From positions 560 through 9,702 of the forward strand of contig DIFQ01000067.1 in assembly GCA_002419215.1 (NCBI GenBank): 9,143 bases of DNA, written 5' to 3'. A program made the position numbers and the translations under genes. Below, piece by piece: positions 1 to 6,223 of the stretch; the first letter of the stretch is position 1, and each line of letters opens with the position of its first letter. This stretch comes from Syntrophaceae bacterium UBA5744. GTDB lineage: Bacteria; Desulfobacterota; Syntrophia; Syntrophales; UBA2192. The notes under the pieces were generated by a model. That model searched no databases. It worked only from the letters and a program-made list of their open reading frames with translations, and was not told the DNA's origin.

Positions 1-1162
1 TCTGGCGCGTGCAGTGCTGCATGCAGACATTCGGGCAGAGATAGCCGCAGACCGTGACGGGGAACGGCGTATAGGCCAGTGCGATGTCAACGGACTCGTC
101 GACCAGGCCCTTGCGCACCATCTCCCAGCGCTTCTGCACGGGGATGCCCGTGGGGCAGCTGGCCTGGCAGGGGGGGAGGAACTTCAGGTTCTCCCAGACG
201 GGGACGTAACGCCGCAGGATTCCCGTCGTGATGAGCGGGATGGGGCTCCGGTCGAGGTCTGTCAAATCGCCGATGAGGCCGCCCTTTCCGAGTTCCTGAT
301 CCCAGACGAACCGGCGGAAGTCCTCCATTTTGCGGACGGGCCTGGCGCCCTTCTCGCCGGGCGTCCTCGCCGCGAGAACCCTCCAGGCATTCCGGTCCGC
401 CATGAGGGTGTCGAAAAGTTCGATGCGGCCGATCGCGCGGAGGTAATCCTTCATGCCGTCTGCAAGCCAGTTCCATTCTTCATCGGTGGCCTTGACGAGC
501 TTTGCATCCGCCTCGCTGTACCCTTTGTGAGGGCCGCGGAAGAAGATCCTGCCGCCCACCATGCCCACGCAGGGCCGGTGGCCCAGGACGTTGTCGGAGT
601 GGTGGGGATCATGTCCGCAGACGACGGCAGTGCCGCCCGCCATGAACTCGGCAAAGGAGTCGCCCACGGCTCCCAACACCCAGAGCTCCGGCGGAGCGAA
701 CCGCGGGTTCTGCTTGGTCATCGTCATCCCGCGGGCGCCGATGTCGCCGGCGACGTAGATCTTCCCCTGCGCCATCGCATTCCCGATGCCGTTTGACGCC
801 TGGCCGTGTACCACGATCCGGGCTCCGGCGTTGAGCCAACCGACATCGTCAGACGCGGGACCCATCACTTCGATGAGCGTGTTGGGAAAGCCCATGGAGC
901 CTACTCGCTGCCCCGGTGAGCCGGTGATCTTCAACGTGACCGGCTCGTTTCCGGCCTTCCAGAGACGGCCGCCGATGCCGTGCTGGCCGAAAGCCCGGAC
1001 CTCGATCACGCGATGCCCTTCCGAAACGGCCGTCTGAATGCGCTCGTCGAGGACACGGGAATCCACGCGCTGACCGCTTTCCACACCGTGAATCACCAGT
1101 GCCGGCAGACCGGTTTCTTTTTTCTTCTTCAAGGAAGCTTTTCGGGTTGCCACGTCATTCAT
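1..1162 (-). CDS. Glutamate synthase GXGXG domain (GltB domain 3) fused to GltD-like FeS/flavoprotein, C-terminus cut by window edge
   Basis: The frame is open from ATG at 1162 to the left edge: 387 codons, no stop. Residues about 18-255 match the glutamate synthase third domain, a right-handed beta-helix rich in glycine turns (for example VIEVRAFGQHGIGGRLW, VAGDIGARGMT, FAEFMAGGTAVVCG). This domain packs against the FMN synthase domain. Residues about 325-387 match the N-terminal iron-sulfur region of GltD and dihydropyrimidine dehydrogenase, with Cys332, 336, 372, 376, 380 and 384 (CQASCPTGIP, then CGYLCPNVCMQHC). The missing part should be the FAD/NAD(P)H reductase, which I infer but cannot see. 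The gene starts 4 bases after the FMN subunit stop. The AAGAGG ribosome site touches ATG 1162, so GTG at 1153 (9-base spacing) is a possible alternative start. Family assignment is firm; the exact start is less so. Confidence 0.9.
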   Translation of the reverse strand, partial: MNDVATRKASLKKKKETGLPALVIHGVESGQRVDSRVLDERIQTAVSEGHRVIEVRAFGQHGIGGRLWKAGNEPVTLKITGSPGQRVGSMGFPNTLIEVMGPASDDVGWLNAGARIVVHGQASNGIGNAMAQGKIYVAGDIGARGMTMTKQNPRFAPPELWVLGAVGDSFAEFMAGGTAVVCGHDPHHSDNVLGHRPCVGMVGGRIFFRGPHKGYSEADAKLVKATDEEWNWLADGMKDYLRAIGRIELFDTLMADRNAWRVLAARTPGEKGARPVRKMEDFRRFVWDQELGKGGLIGDLTDLDRSPIPLITTGILRRYVPVWENLKFLPPCQASCPTGIPVQKRWEMVRKGLVDESVDIALAYTPFPVTVCGYLCPNVCMQHCTRQ

Positions 1163-1168
1163 CCTCTT
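1163..1168 (-). promoter_or_regulatory. Ribosome binding site over the upstream stop codon; makes the GXGXG-GltD start ambiguous
   Basis: AAGAGG on the minus strand includes the last two bases of the TAA stop of the FMN subunit gene and abuts ATG 1162 with no spacer. GTG at 1153, in the same frame, has a 9-base spacer. Either way translation of the two genes is likely coupled, because the ribosome that ends the upstream gene sits on this site. Confidence 0.45.
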
Positions 1169-2801
1169 AGACGACATATTTGATCTGCAGCCTCTCCGCG
1201 GCGTTCCGGTCGGAAATGCCCAGGGCATCGGACATCCCGATGGGGAGCGACGTCGAACGACCCAGGGGGGCCACGACCTTTTTCAACTCCGTATCGAAAC
1301 TCAGGTAGACATCCACCAGGCGCTGGGCCACATGCTCCGGATCGAGGCGCCTGTAAAGGCGGGGATCCTGTGACGTGATCCCCTTGGGGCATTGACCGAT
1401 GTTGCAGATGTTGCAGCGGTCGCTCTCCGACCCCAGGCAGCCCGCCGCCGCCTGCATGAGGTACTTGCCCACCTGGACGCCGCTGGCGCCGAGCATGATG
1501 AGCGCCGCCGCGTTGGCCCCCAGGTTTCCGTTCTTTCCGATGCCTCCGCCCGCAAAGAGGGGGATCTCGTTCTGCTTGCCGATCTTGACGAGGTTCAGGT
1601 AGGCGTCCCGGATATTGCTCGCGATGGGGTGGCCCATGTGGTCCATGGAAACATTGTAGGCCGCCCCGGTTCCCCCGTCCTCTCCATCGATCGCGAGACC
1701 CGCGGCGATGGGGTTTCTCGCCAGGTTGTTCAGGACGGCGAGCACCGTGCTGGTCCCGGAAATCTTGGGGTAGACGGGGACCCTGAAGCCCCAGGCCATG
1801 TACATGGACTGGATCATCTTTGCCACGGATTCCTCGATGGAATATTTCGTCTGGTGCGTGGGCGGACTGGGCAGGCTCACACCGGCAGGCACTCCGCGAA
1901 CCTTGGCGATGAGGCTGTTGACCTTGTACCACATCAGCAGGCCCCCGTCGCCGGGCTTGGCGCCCTGTCCGTACTTGATCTCCACGGCGCAGGGGTCTTC
2001 CTTCATTTCGGGGATGGCACGGATGATCTCGTCCCAGCCGAAGTATCCGCTGGCAATCTGGAGGATGACGTACTTGAGGAAGCGCGAGCGCAAAAGCCTC
2101 GGGGGGCAGCCGCCCTCTCCGGTGCACATCCGCACGGGCATGCCCAGCTCCTCGTTGAGGTAGGCCACCCCCATCTGGAGCCCTTCCCACATGGTGGGCG
2201 AGAGCGCGCCGAAGGACATGCTGCCGACGATCAGGGGGTAGATCTCCCGGACAGGGGGGATCCATCCGTTTTCACGGCTGAATTTCAGGGCCTCCTCGGG
2301 GGGCAGGATGCGCCCGAGAAGCGTGCGCATCTCGAATTCGTGCCGGCCCGCGTCCAGGGCGGGGTCCGTCAGCATGGAGATGCGGACGAACTTGATCTGG
2401 TCCAGGAAGCTCCCGGGGGCGTTGCGCCTTCCGCCGCGGCGGCGGGGGATGCCGCCGGTGTTGATGTGAAAGCGCTGCTTGTCGACATCCTCGTTGAGGA
2501 CGGGGACGATCGCATCGTTGGGGCAGACCATGCTGCACATGGCGCAGCCGACACAGGCGAAGGCGGGATCGGTGCGCTGATCGATGCCGTGGTAGACGCT
2601 CAGGGCCGTTGCGGGCGAGTCCTTGATCCCCAGGGGGACGTTGACGGTGCGCTTGCGGTGAACGCCGAGCTCGATGGCCTGGACGGGGCACACGGCGGTG
2701 CAGCGCCCGCACAGGGTGCACGTGTCCTTGTTCCAGAGGATCCGCCAGTGCAGGTCCTTCGTGCTCAGTGTGGATGGGTGAAGGGTTCCCATTGATTCCA
2801 T
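1167..2801 (-). CDS. gltB: Glutamate synthase FMN domain (GltB domain 2) with N-terminal 2x[4Fe-4S] ferredoxin
   Basis: This 544-residue cytoplasmic enzyme subunit joins ammonia with 2-oxoglutarate to give glutamate, using reduced FMN. Two ferredoxin motifs come first: Cys28/31/34/38 and Cys83/86/89/93, each C-x2-C-x2-C-x3-C followed by Pro. The synthase domain runs from about residue 180 to 525. It shows GSMSFGALS at 193-201, GEGG at 228-231, GQGAKPGDGG at 278-287, SPPTH at 312-316, GEDGGTGA at 373-380, GGGIGKNG at 418-425, and the iron-sulfur segment RCNICNIGQCPKGITSQDP near 462-480. ATG 2801 is chosen because AGGGAG lies 8 bases upstream. The open frame extends 35 codons further to 2906, but that Arg-rich stretch overlaps the previous gene. 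The start overlaps the amidotransferase gene by 37 bases, so translation is probably coupled. The ferredoxin part is typical of archaeal-type split enzymes, not of E. coli GltB. Confidence 0.93.
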   Translation of the reverse strand: MESMGTLHPSTLSTKDLHWRILWNKDTCTLCGRCTAVCPVQAIELGVHRKRTVNVPLGIKDSPATALSVYHGIDQRTDPAFACVGCAMCSMVCPNDAIVPVLNEDVDKQRFHINTGGIPRRRGGRRNAPGSFLDQIKFVRISMLTDPALDAGRHEFEMRTLLGRILPPEEALKFSRENGWIPPVREIYPLIVGSMSFGALSPTMWEGLQMGVAYLNEELGMPVRMCTGEGGCPPRLLRSRFLKYVILQIASGYFGWDEIIRAIPEMKEDPCAVEIKYGQGAKPGDGGLLMWYKVNSLIAKVRGVPAGVSLPSPPTHQTKYSIEESVAKMIQSMYMAWGFRVPVYPKISGTSTVLAVLNNLARNPIAAGLAIDGEDGGTGAAYNVSMDHMGHPIASNIRDAYLNLVKIGKQNEIPLFAGGGIGKNGNLGANAAALIMLGASGVQVGKYLMQAAAGCLGSESDRCNICNIGQCPKGITSQDPRLYRRLDPEHVAQRLVDVYLSFDTELKKVVAPLGRSTSLPIGMSDALGISDRNAAERLQIKYVV

Positions 2802-3895
2802 TTCTTGATCTCCCTGCGTTTTTTGTCCACGTAAACGATGTCGTATTTCATGGGCTGGAAGTCTTCGTCGCGGTCCCGGTCGGGAATGGCGGCATCGAGA
2901 CCGCAAATCTCTGAAGAGCAGCAGTAGATACCCGGTTTTCCTCCGATGACCCCGGGTCGCAGCTTCTTGCTGTCATGGACCATGAACAGGGTCTGATCGG
3001 GCAAAAAACCGATGACGCAGTTGGGGCCGTCGATGATCAGCGGCCTGCAGGTATGCTTCAGCAGCCTCAGGCGGGACGTCTCGGGGTGCCTGGCCAGCTC
3101 ATCATCCTTGAGGGGAGTGATGATGTGCTTGTAGGCTTCAAGCCCCATGCCCAGATTGTAGTAGGTGTAATGGAGGATATGGGCAAACACCTCCGAATCG
3201 GACTGATAGCCGACGTAGCCCGGGAAATTTCTGGACATGAGGAATTCGCGGATGGGGACAAAGGCCGTGTTTTCACCGTTTGTCATGGTCGCCACGCCCT
3301 GGACGAAGAAGGGGTGGCATGCGTAGAGGGTGATGGCGTAATTCGTGTTCTGCCGGCCCTGGGACAGGATGTTCCGGGCGAGGATGTTCCGGTCATTGAG
3401 GTCGATGTAGTCGGCGATCTCCAGGGGATCCCCGATCTCCTTGAGCATGATCGTGTCAGGCCAGAAGCTGAAGACCATCATCGATCCGTCCTCGATTCCC
3501 ATCTGGCGGAGCGTGACCCGCGTGAGCATCAGGCGCAGCCGGACCTCGGCCTTGGGAAGGTATTTCCAGTCATCGGGGTAGTCGTAGACGCTGATCAGGT
3601 AGACGTCACGCCTGGGCGTTCCTGCCGGGGCAGGCTTTGCAGGGCGGATCGCCCGTTCGAATTTCGGCCTGAACCCGCGCGCCAGCATGTAGTCATCGAG
3701 CTTCTTCATTCCCGCATTGCTGAATATGCCGGAGAGAATCGGGTAGTCTTTGTAAGGCTCGAAATCTCCCGCCAGGTCGCTCAGGTACAGACCGACCCCC
3801 GATCCGTCGTGGCCCTCCTTCATGACGTTGAGCGCCTCGAGGGCGACCATGGGGGTGAGGGGATCCTGGCTTGTTATCGCAAAGAGTCGGCACAT
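2765..3895 (-). CDS. Class II glutamine amidotransferase subunit of split glutamate synthase (GltB domain 1)
   Basis: This 376-residue Ntn-type glutaminase releases ammonia from glutamine for the synthase subunit. The protein begins MCRLFAI, so Cys2 becomes the N-terminal nucleophile once Met is removed, as in GltB, GlmS and PurF. EGHDGSG follows near residues 28-34. The oxyanion/glutamine-binding pair is TNGEN (Asn206, Gly207), and the substrate Asp is in QSDSE (Asp233). The spacing from Asn to Asp is close to that of GlmS. About 100 extra residues separate the nucleophile from the Asn-Gly pair compared with GlmS; I take this to be the form used by stand-alone archaeal-type subunits. GAGGA sits about 9 bases before ATG 3895. 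The 3' end overlaps the FMN subunit gene by 37 bases. A role in another amidotransferase complex is unlikely given the neighbours. Confidence 0.92.
   Translation of the reverse strand: MCRLFAITSQDPLTPMVALEALNVMKEGHDGSGVGLYLSDLAGDFEPYKDYPILSGIFSNAGMKKLDDYMLARGFRPKFERAIRPAKPAPAGTPRRDVYLISVYDYPDDWKYLPKAEVRLRLMLTRVTLRQMGIEDGSMMVFSFWPDTIMLKEIGDPLEIADYIDLNDRNILARNILSQGRQNTNYAITLYACHPFFVQGVATMTNGENTAFVPIREFLMSRNFPGYVGYQSDSEVFAHILHYTYYNLGMGLEAYKHIITPLKDDELARHPETSRLRLLKHTCRPLIIDGPNCVIGFLPDQTLFMVHDSKKLRPGVIGGKPGIYCCSSEICGLDAAIPDRDRDEDFQPMKYDIVYVDKKRREIKKWNQWEPFTHPH
2802..2815 (-). promoter_or_regulatory. Ribosome binding site that fixes the FMN subunit start at 2801
   Basis: AGGGAG at 2815-2810 (minus strand) with an 8-base spacer precedes ATG 2801. 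It lies inside the last codons of the amidotransferase gene. It argues against the upstream ATG at 2906 in the same frame. Confidence 0.6.
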
Positions 3896-3950
3896 GATGT
3901 TCGTTCCTCGGTTGTTGCTGTGGCCCGTTCGAGATTAAAATCCGTATCCC

Positions 3951-3967
3951 GGCTATCCTTCAGCCCA
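3951..3967 (-). promoter_or_regulatory. Weak sigma-54 (-24/-12) promoter candidate for the glutamate synthase operon
   Basis: The minus strand reads TGGGCTGAAGGATAGCC, which has the required GG-N10-GC spacing, but matches outside the GG and GC are poor (ATAGC in place of TTGC). The start of transcription would lie near 3940, about 45 bases before the amidotransferase ATG. The palindromes at 4017-4030 and 4048-4057 would then sit about 83 and 112 bases upstream, a normal distance for enhancer sites. The placement is supportive; the motif alone is not. Confidence 0.25.
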
Positions 3968-4016
3968 GGCTCTTCATTCCGATTCGGGGAGCCAGGCCGG
4001 TCCGCCCGCCGACATG

Positions 4017-4030
4017 GAACAATATTGTTC
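4017..4030. promoter_or_regulatory. Palindromic operator/enhancer candidate, site 1
   Basis: GAACAATATTGTTC is a perfect 14-base palindrome in the leader of the glutamate synthase operon. Its core ACAATATTGT is shared with the sites near 4531, 6166 and 6225. A Fis-type HTH dimer is a plausible reader of such a dyad. The link to the neighbouring regulators is inferred from position and recurrence. Confidence 0.5.
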
Positions 4031-4047
4031 TTTGACATTTTCGATGT

Positions 4048-4057
4048 ACGAAATTGT
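4048..4057. promoter_or_regulatory. Degenerate copy of the operator core
   Basis: ACGAAATTGT differs by one base from the core ACAAAATTGT. Its centre is 29 bases from the centre of site 1, close to three helical turns, so the pair could be bound side by side on one DNA face. As a ten-base match with one mismatch it is weak on its own. Confidence 0.3.
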
Positions 4058-4084
4058 AATTTATTTTGCCGTGGCCGGGGGAAT

Positions 4085-4294
4085 CTAATTTCTCATCCTG
4101 AAGCGTAGCGGGTCGATTCCGAACTTGTGTATCTTGTAGTGAATGACGCGCTTGGATGTGCCCAGCAGTTTGGCAGCCTGACTCTGGTTTCCCTGTGTGC
4201 TCACGAGGGCGTCGATAATGAGAGCCCGCTCATAAGCGTTCATCAGACTGGCCAGGGAAGATAAATTCCGGCTTTCCATTTTCTTTGCTTCCAT
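4085..4294 (-). CDS. Orphan Fis-type helix-turn-helix (HTH_8) protein, paralogue of the neighbouring activator's DNA-binding domain
   Basis: This is a 69-residue protein made almost only of a Fis/NtrC-type HTH. Residues about 19-66 align without gaps to residues 455-502 of the activator encoded at 4608-6131; I count about 31 identities in 48 positions. Both share AYER-LIIDAL, GNQS-AAK-LGT and KR-I-YKI. The recognition helix region (GTSKRVIHYKIHKF versus GTTKRIIQYKITKY) differs mostly by mild changes, so both probably read related sites. It has no AAA+ domain and no GAFTGA loop, so it cannot open sigma-54 promoters. ATG 4294 is preceded by GGGGTG about 7 bases upstream; Met6 (4279) is a less favoured alternative. 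The gene has its own strong -24/-12 promoter. I infer a repressor, competitor or architectural role. A decayed activator remnant is possible, but the intact frame and promoter argue against that. Confidence 0.8.
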   Translation of the reverse strand: MEAKKMESRNLSSLASLMNAYERALIIDALVSTQGNQSQAAKLLGTSKRVIHYKIHKFGIDPLRFRMRN

Positions 4295-4308
4295 GACTTT
4301 TCACCCCG

Positions 4309-4325
4309 TTTGTCATTTTTGTCAT
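4309..4325. repeat. Two direct TTTGTCAT repeats in the orphan HTH leader
   Basis: TTTGTCAT occurs at 4309-4316 and again at 4318-4325, a 9-base period. It lies between the predicted transcription start (near 4347) and ATG 4294. It resembles the TTGTC half-site of the palindrome at 6224-6235, so it could serve autoregulation. This is a short, AT-rich match and may be chance. Confidence 0.3.
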
Positions 4326-4357
4326 CGTGGAATGATGCACTGTGTAAACATGAAATG

Positions 4358-4372
4358 ACAATAAACGTGCCA
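4358..4372 (-). promoter_or_regulatory. Sigma-54 (-24/-12) promoter of the orphan HTH gene
   Basis: On the minus strand, TGGCACG-TTTA-TTGT matches the consensus TGGCACG-N4-TTGC in all but the final base. The expected start of transcription is near 4347, leaving a leader of about 53 bases to ATG 4294. The nearby IHF and palindrome matches, in the right order and distance, strengthen the call. Because the genes downstream are on the same strand with no visible terminator, this promoter may also feed the glutamate synthase genes. Confidence 0.75.
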
Positions 4373-4423
4373 CGCGGTGCATGGACCAGGAAAACCACCC
4401 TGTCGCGATTCACGTGTGATTAA

Positions 4424-4436
4424 CAAATCCTTGATA
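4424..4436 (-). promoter_or_regulatory. IHF binding site candidate
   Basis: The minus strand reads TATCAA-GGAT-TTG, a full match to the IHF consensus WATCAA-N4-TTR. Its centre is about 83 bases upstream of the predicted start, between the -24/-12 promoter and the palindrome at 4529-4542. That is where IHF bends DNA at many nif-type promoters. Confidence 0.5.
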
Positions 4437-4528
4437 TCATGTAATAATATCGAATTATCCGTATACCGGACGTGAGTGAAAGTGAAGGTGAATGGCAGAC
4501 ATGACCGAGCAGGGGAGTATACAAATAT

Positions 4529-4542
4529 GAACAAAATTGTTC
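4529..4542. promoter_or_regulatory. Palindromic operator/enhancer candidate, site 2
   Basis: GAACAA-AA-TTGTTC has perfect dyad arms around a two-base centre and the same arms as site 1. Its centre is about 188 bases upstream of the predicted start of the orphan HTH gene, within the usual range for a sigma-54 enhancer. It lies about 65 bases after the stop codon of the activator gene. Confidence 0.55.
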
Positions 4543-4607
4543 CAGAAAACAAAATGTCGCAACCGGTGAGGGTTTATCCTTGCTCCTGCAGCCTTGTGCC
4601 GATCGCA

Positions 4608-6131
4608 TCAGGAAATCCGCTTCGCCTTGAATCGCTGCGGTTCGATGGCGTATTTCGTGATCTTGTACTGGATGATCCGCTTCGTCGTCCCGAGGAATTT
4701 TGCCGCCTTGCTCTGATTTCCCCGTGCGTCCTTCAGGGCGTCGATGATCAGCGAGCGCTCGTAGGCGCTGACGAGCGTCTCGAGCTTTCCCCTTTCCTTC
4801 TTCGCGGCGTCTCTGGATTTCATCTGGAGCGAAGGGGGCAGATGGACGCTTTCGATGGAGTCTCCCGGTGCAAGGATAACGGCCCGCTCGATGCAGTTCT
4901 CCAGTTCACGGACGTTTCCCGGCCAGTGGTACGCGAGAAGCATGTCCAGGGCCGGCGTGGAAATCCGTTTCACCCGCTTGCCGAGAATCCTGGCATATTT
5001 GACAATAAAATGATCGGTCAGGAGGATGATGTCCCCCCCCCTGTCGCGCAGAGGCGGCATGAAGATGGGGAACACATTGAGGCGATAGAAAAGATCCGCA
5101 CGGAACCTCGCCTCGGCGATGTCCTGTTCGAGGTTGCGGTTCGTGGCGGCGATGATCCGGACATTCACCATGACGGTTCGAGACGACCCGAGGGGCTGGA
5201 GCTGTTTTTCCTGGAGGACGCGAAGCACCTTGGCCTGGGCCGCCTGGGAGAGTTCCCCGATCTCGTCGAGAAATATGGTCCCGCCGTGGGCTTCCTCGAA
5301 GAGGCCGCGGCGCCGCTGGATGGCCCCGGTGAAGGCTCCCTTTTCGTGGCCGAAGAGCTCGCTTTCGATCAGGGTGTCGGGCATGGCGGCACAGTTGACC
5401 TGGACGAAAGGGCCGTTCTTGCGGGGGCTGTTGGTGTGAATGGCACGGGCGACCAGTTCCTTTCCGGTTCCCGTCTCGCCGTGGATCAGGGCCGTCGTGT
5501 TCGAGTCGGCGACCTGGGAGATGAGGTTCAGCACATCGAGCATGGGCTTTGAGTTCCCGATGATCTCCGTGGAGACCAACTTGGTTTTCCCGAGCATCTT
5601 GCGAAGACGGCGGTTTTCCTCCTCGAGACCCAATCCGTGGACGGCCTTGGCGATGAGGTCGGCCACGGCCGACAAAACGGCCACCTCCGCATCGAGGTCG
5701 GAGACCTTGAGGGTGAGCTTGTCGGCCGAAAGCACCCCCGCAACCTTCCCGCCGTAGATGATGGGTACGCACAGAAAGGCAAGCCGGGAGCGGTCGAGGT
5801 GTTTCCGGGCGCCGGTGCGGTCCAGAAAGAGATTCTCCTTGCCCAGATTTGCGACGGCCATGGGCCTTCCCGTCTGGGCAACCTTGCCGGTGATGCCCTC
5901 ACCGGGCTTGTAACGGATATCGAGTCCTTCGATGTCGACGCCCCGGGCAACTTCCAGCCAGGTATCGCCTGTTTTCTGGTCGAGGATGGAGATCATGCCG
6001 CGCTCCATGCCGAGTCGGCTGCTCAACTCCTTCATGACATTTTCGAGCTGTTCCCTGAGTTCGTCAGCCTGGTTCAGGGTTTTGGCGATAGCGTGAAGCG
6101 CGGCGAGCTCTTCGTAATTGAATCGGCTCAT
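4608..6131 (-). CDS. Sigma-54-dependent transcriptional activator, NifA-like (GAF - AAA+ - Fis-type HTH)
   Basis: This 507-residue enhancer-binding protein remodels sigma-54 RNA polymerase with ATP. An N-terminal GAF sensor domain spans about residues 22-167 (LGMERGMISILD, KPGEGITGKVAQTGRP, LAFLCVPI). A short linker leads to the AAA+ domain, about 190-415: Walker A GETGTGKE at 218-225, the sigma-54 contact loop GAFTGA at 265-270, and Walker B FLDE with Asp289-Glu290. The HTH lies at about 455-497. AGGA 5 bases upstream supports ATG 6131. There is no response-regulator receiver domain, so the input is probably a ligand or protein at the GAF domain, not a phosphate relay. I do not see the Cys-rich linker of oxygen-sensitive NifA. 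Its position beside glutamate synthase genes suggests control of nitrogen assimilation, but it is not shown to be NifA itself. The C-terminal HTH is closely matched by the orphan HTH protein at 4085-4294. Confidence 0.92.
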   Translation of the reverse strand: MSRFNYEELAALHAIAKTLNQADELREQLENVMKELSSRLGMERGMISILDQKTGDTWLEVARGVDIEGLDIRYKPGEGITGKVAQTGRPMAVANLGKENLFLDRTGARKHLDRSRLAFLCVPIIYGGKVAGVLSADKLTLKVSDLDAEVAVLSAVADLIAKAVHGLGLEEENRRLRKMLGKTKLVSTEIIGNSKPMLDVLNLISQVADSNTTALIHGETGTGKELVARAIHTNSPRKNGPFVQVNCAAMPDTLIESELFGHEKGAFTGAIQRRRGLFEEAHGGTIFLDEIGELSQAAQAKVLRVLQEKQLQPLGSSRTVMVNVRIIAATNRNLEQDIAEARFRADLFYRLNVFPIFMPPLRDRGGDIILLTDHFIVKYARILGKRVKRISTPALDMLLAYHWPGNVRELENCIERAVILAPGDSIESVHLPPSLQMKSRDAAKKERGKLETLVSAYERSLIIDALKDARGNQSKAAKFLGTTKRIIQYKITKYAIEPQRFKAKRIS

Positions 6132-6142
6132 GAGAATCCTGA

Positions 6143-6170
6143 TTGTCCTTTTGTTGCAATATATTACAAT
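6143..6170 (+). promoter_or_regulatory. Sigma-70-type promoter candidate for the VIT-VWA gene
   Basis: TTGTCC (6143-6148), a 16-base spacer and TACAAT (6165-6170) resemble -35 and -10 boxes. The palindrome core at 6166-6175 overlaps the -10 box, so a bound protein would block it. The leader would be about 210 bases long. On the other strand TATATA at 6184-6179 could be the -10 of the activator gene, with only a weak -35. Confidence 0.3.
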
Positions 6171-6175
6171 ATTGT
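6166..6175. promoter_or_regulatory. Palindromic operator candidate, site 3
   Basis: ACAATATTGT is identical to the core of site 1, but the outer bases (TT on the left, CT on the right) do not extend the dyad. It lies over the presumed start region of both divergent genes and could allow autoregulation of the activator. Confidence 0.4.
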
Positions 6176-6223
6176 CTCTATATAGGAATGTTGTCCAAAA
6201 AACAAATCATCTTTGCGATGATG

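Larger units (their letters stand above)
3896..4084 (-). promoter_or_regulatory. AT-rich leader between orphan HTH gene and glutamate synthase operon
   Basis: This 189-base gap contains one perfect palindrome (4017-4030), a second near copy of its core (4048-4057) and a weak -24/-12 candidate (3951-3967). I see no convincing intrinsic terminator after the orphan HTH gene. Transcription from its promoter may therefore continue into the glutamate synthase genes. Confidence 0.45.
4295..4607. promoter_or_regulatory. 313-base regulatory region upstream of the orphan HTH gene
   Basis: This AT-rich gap lies between two minus-strand genes. From the orphan HTH gene outward it contains two TTTGTCAT direct repeats, a -24/-12 promoter, an IHF consensus match and a palindromic enhancer candidate, each listed separately. 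I see no clear intrinsic terminator behind the activator gene, and the short open frames inside have no support as genes. Confidence 0.6.

Noticed and set aside
14..796. 260-codon open frame on the plus strand
   Set aside because: It is antisense to the GXGXG-GltD fusion, which reads through without a stop and contains the expected cysteine motifs.
1392..2795. 467-codon open frame on the plus strand
   Set aside because: It lies antisense to the FMN subunit gene, whose protein has clear family motifs throughout. The plus-strand translation has no recognisable domain and reflects high GC content.
2975..4108. 377-codon open frame on the plus strand
   Set aside because: It is antisense to the amidotransferase gene and the leader region, with no family features and no ribosome site.
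4476..5552. 358-codon open frame on the plus strand
   Set aside because: It is antisense to the activator AAA+ and HTH coding region and carries no domain of its own.
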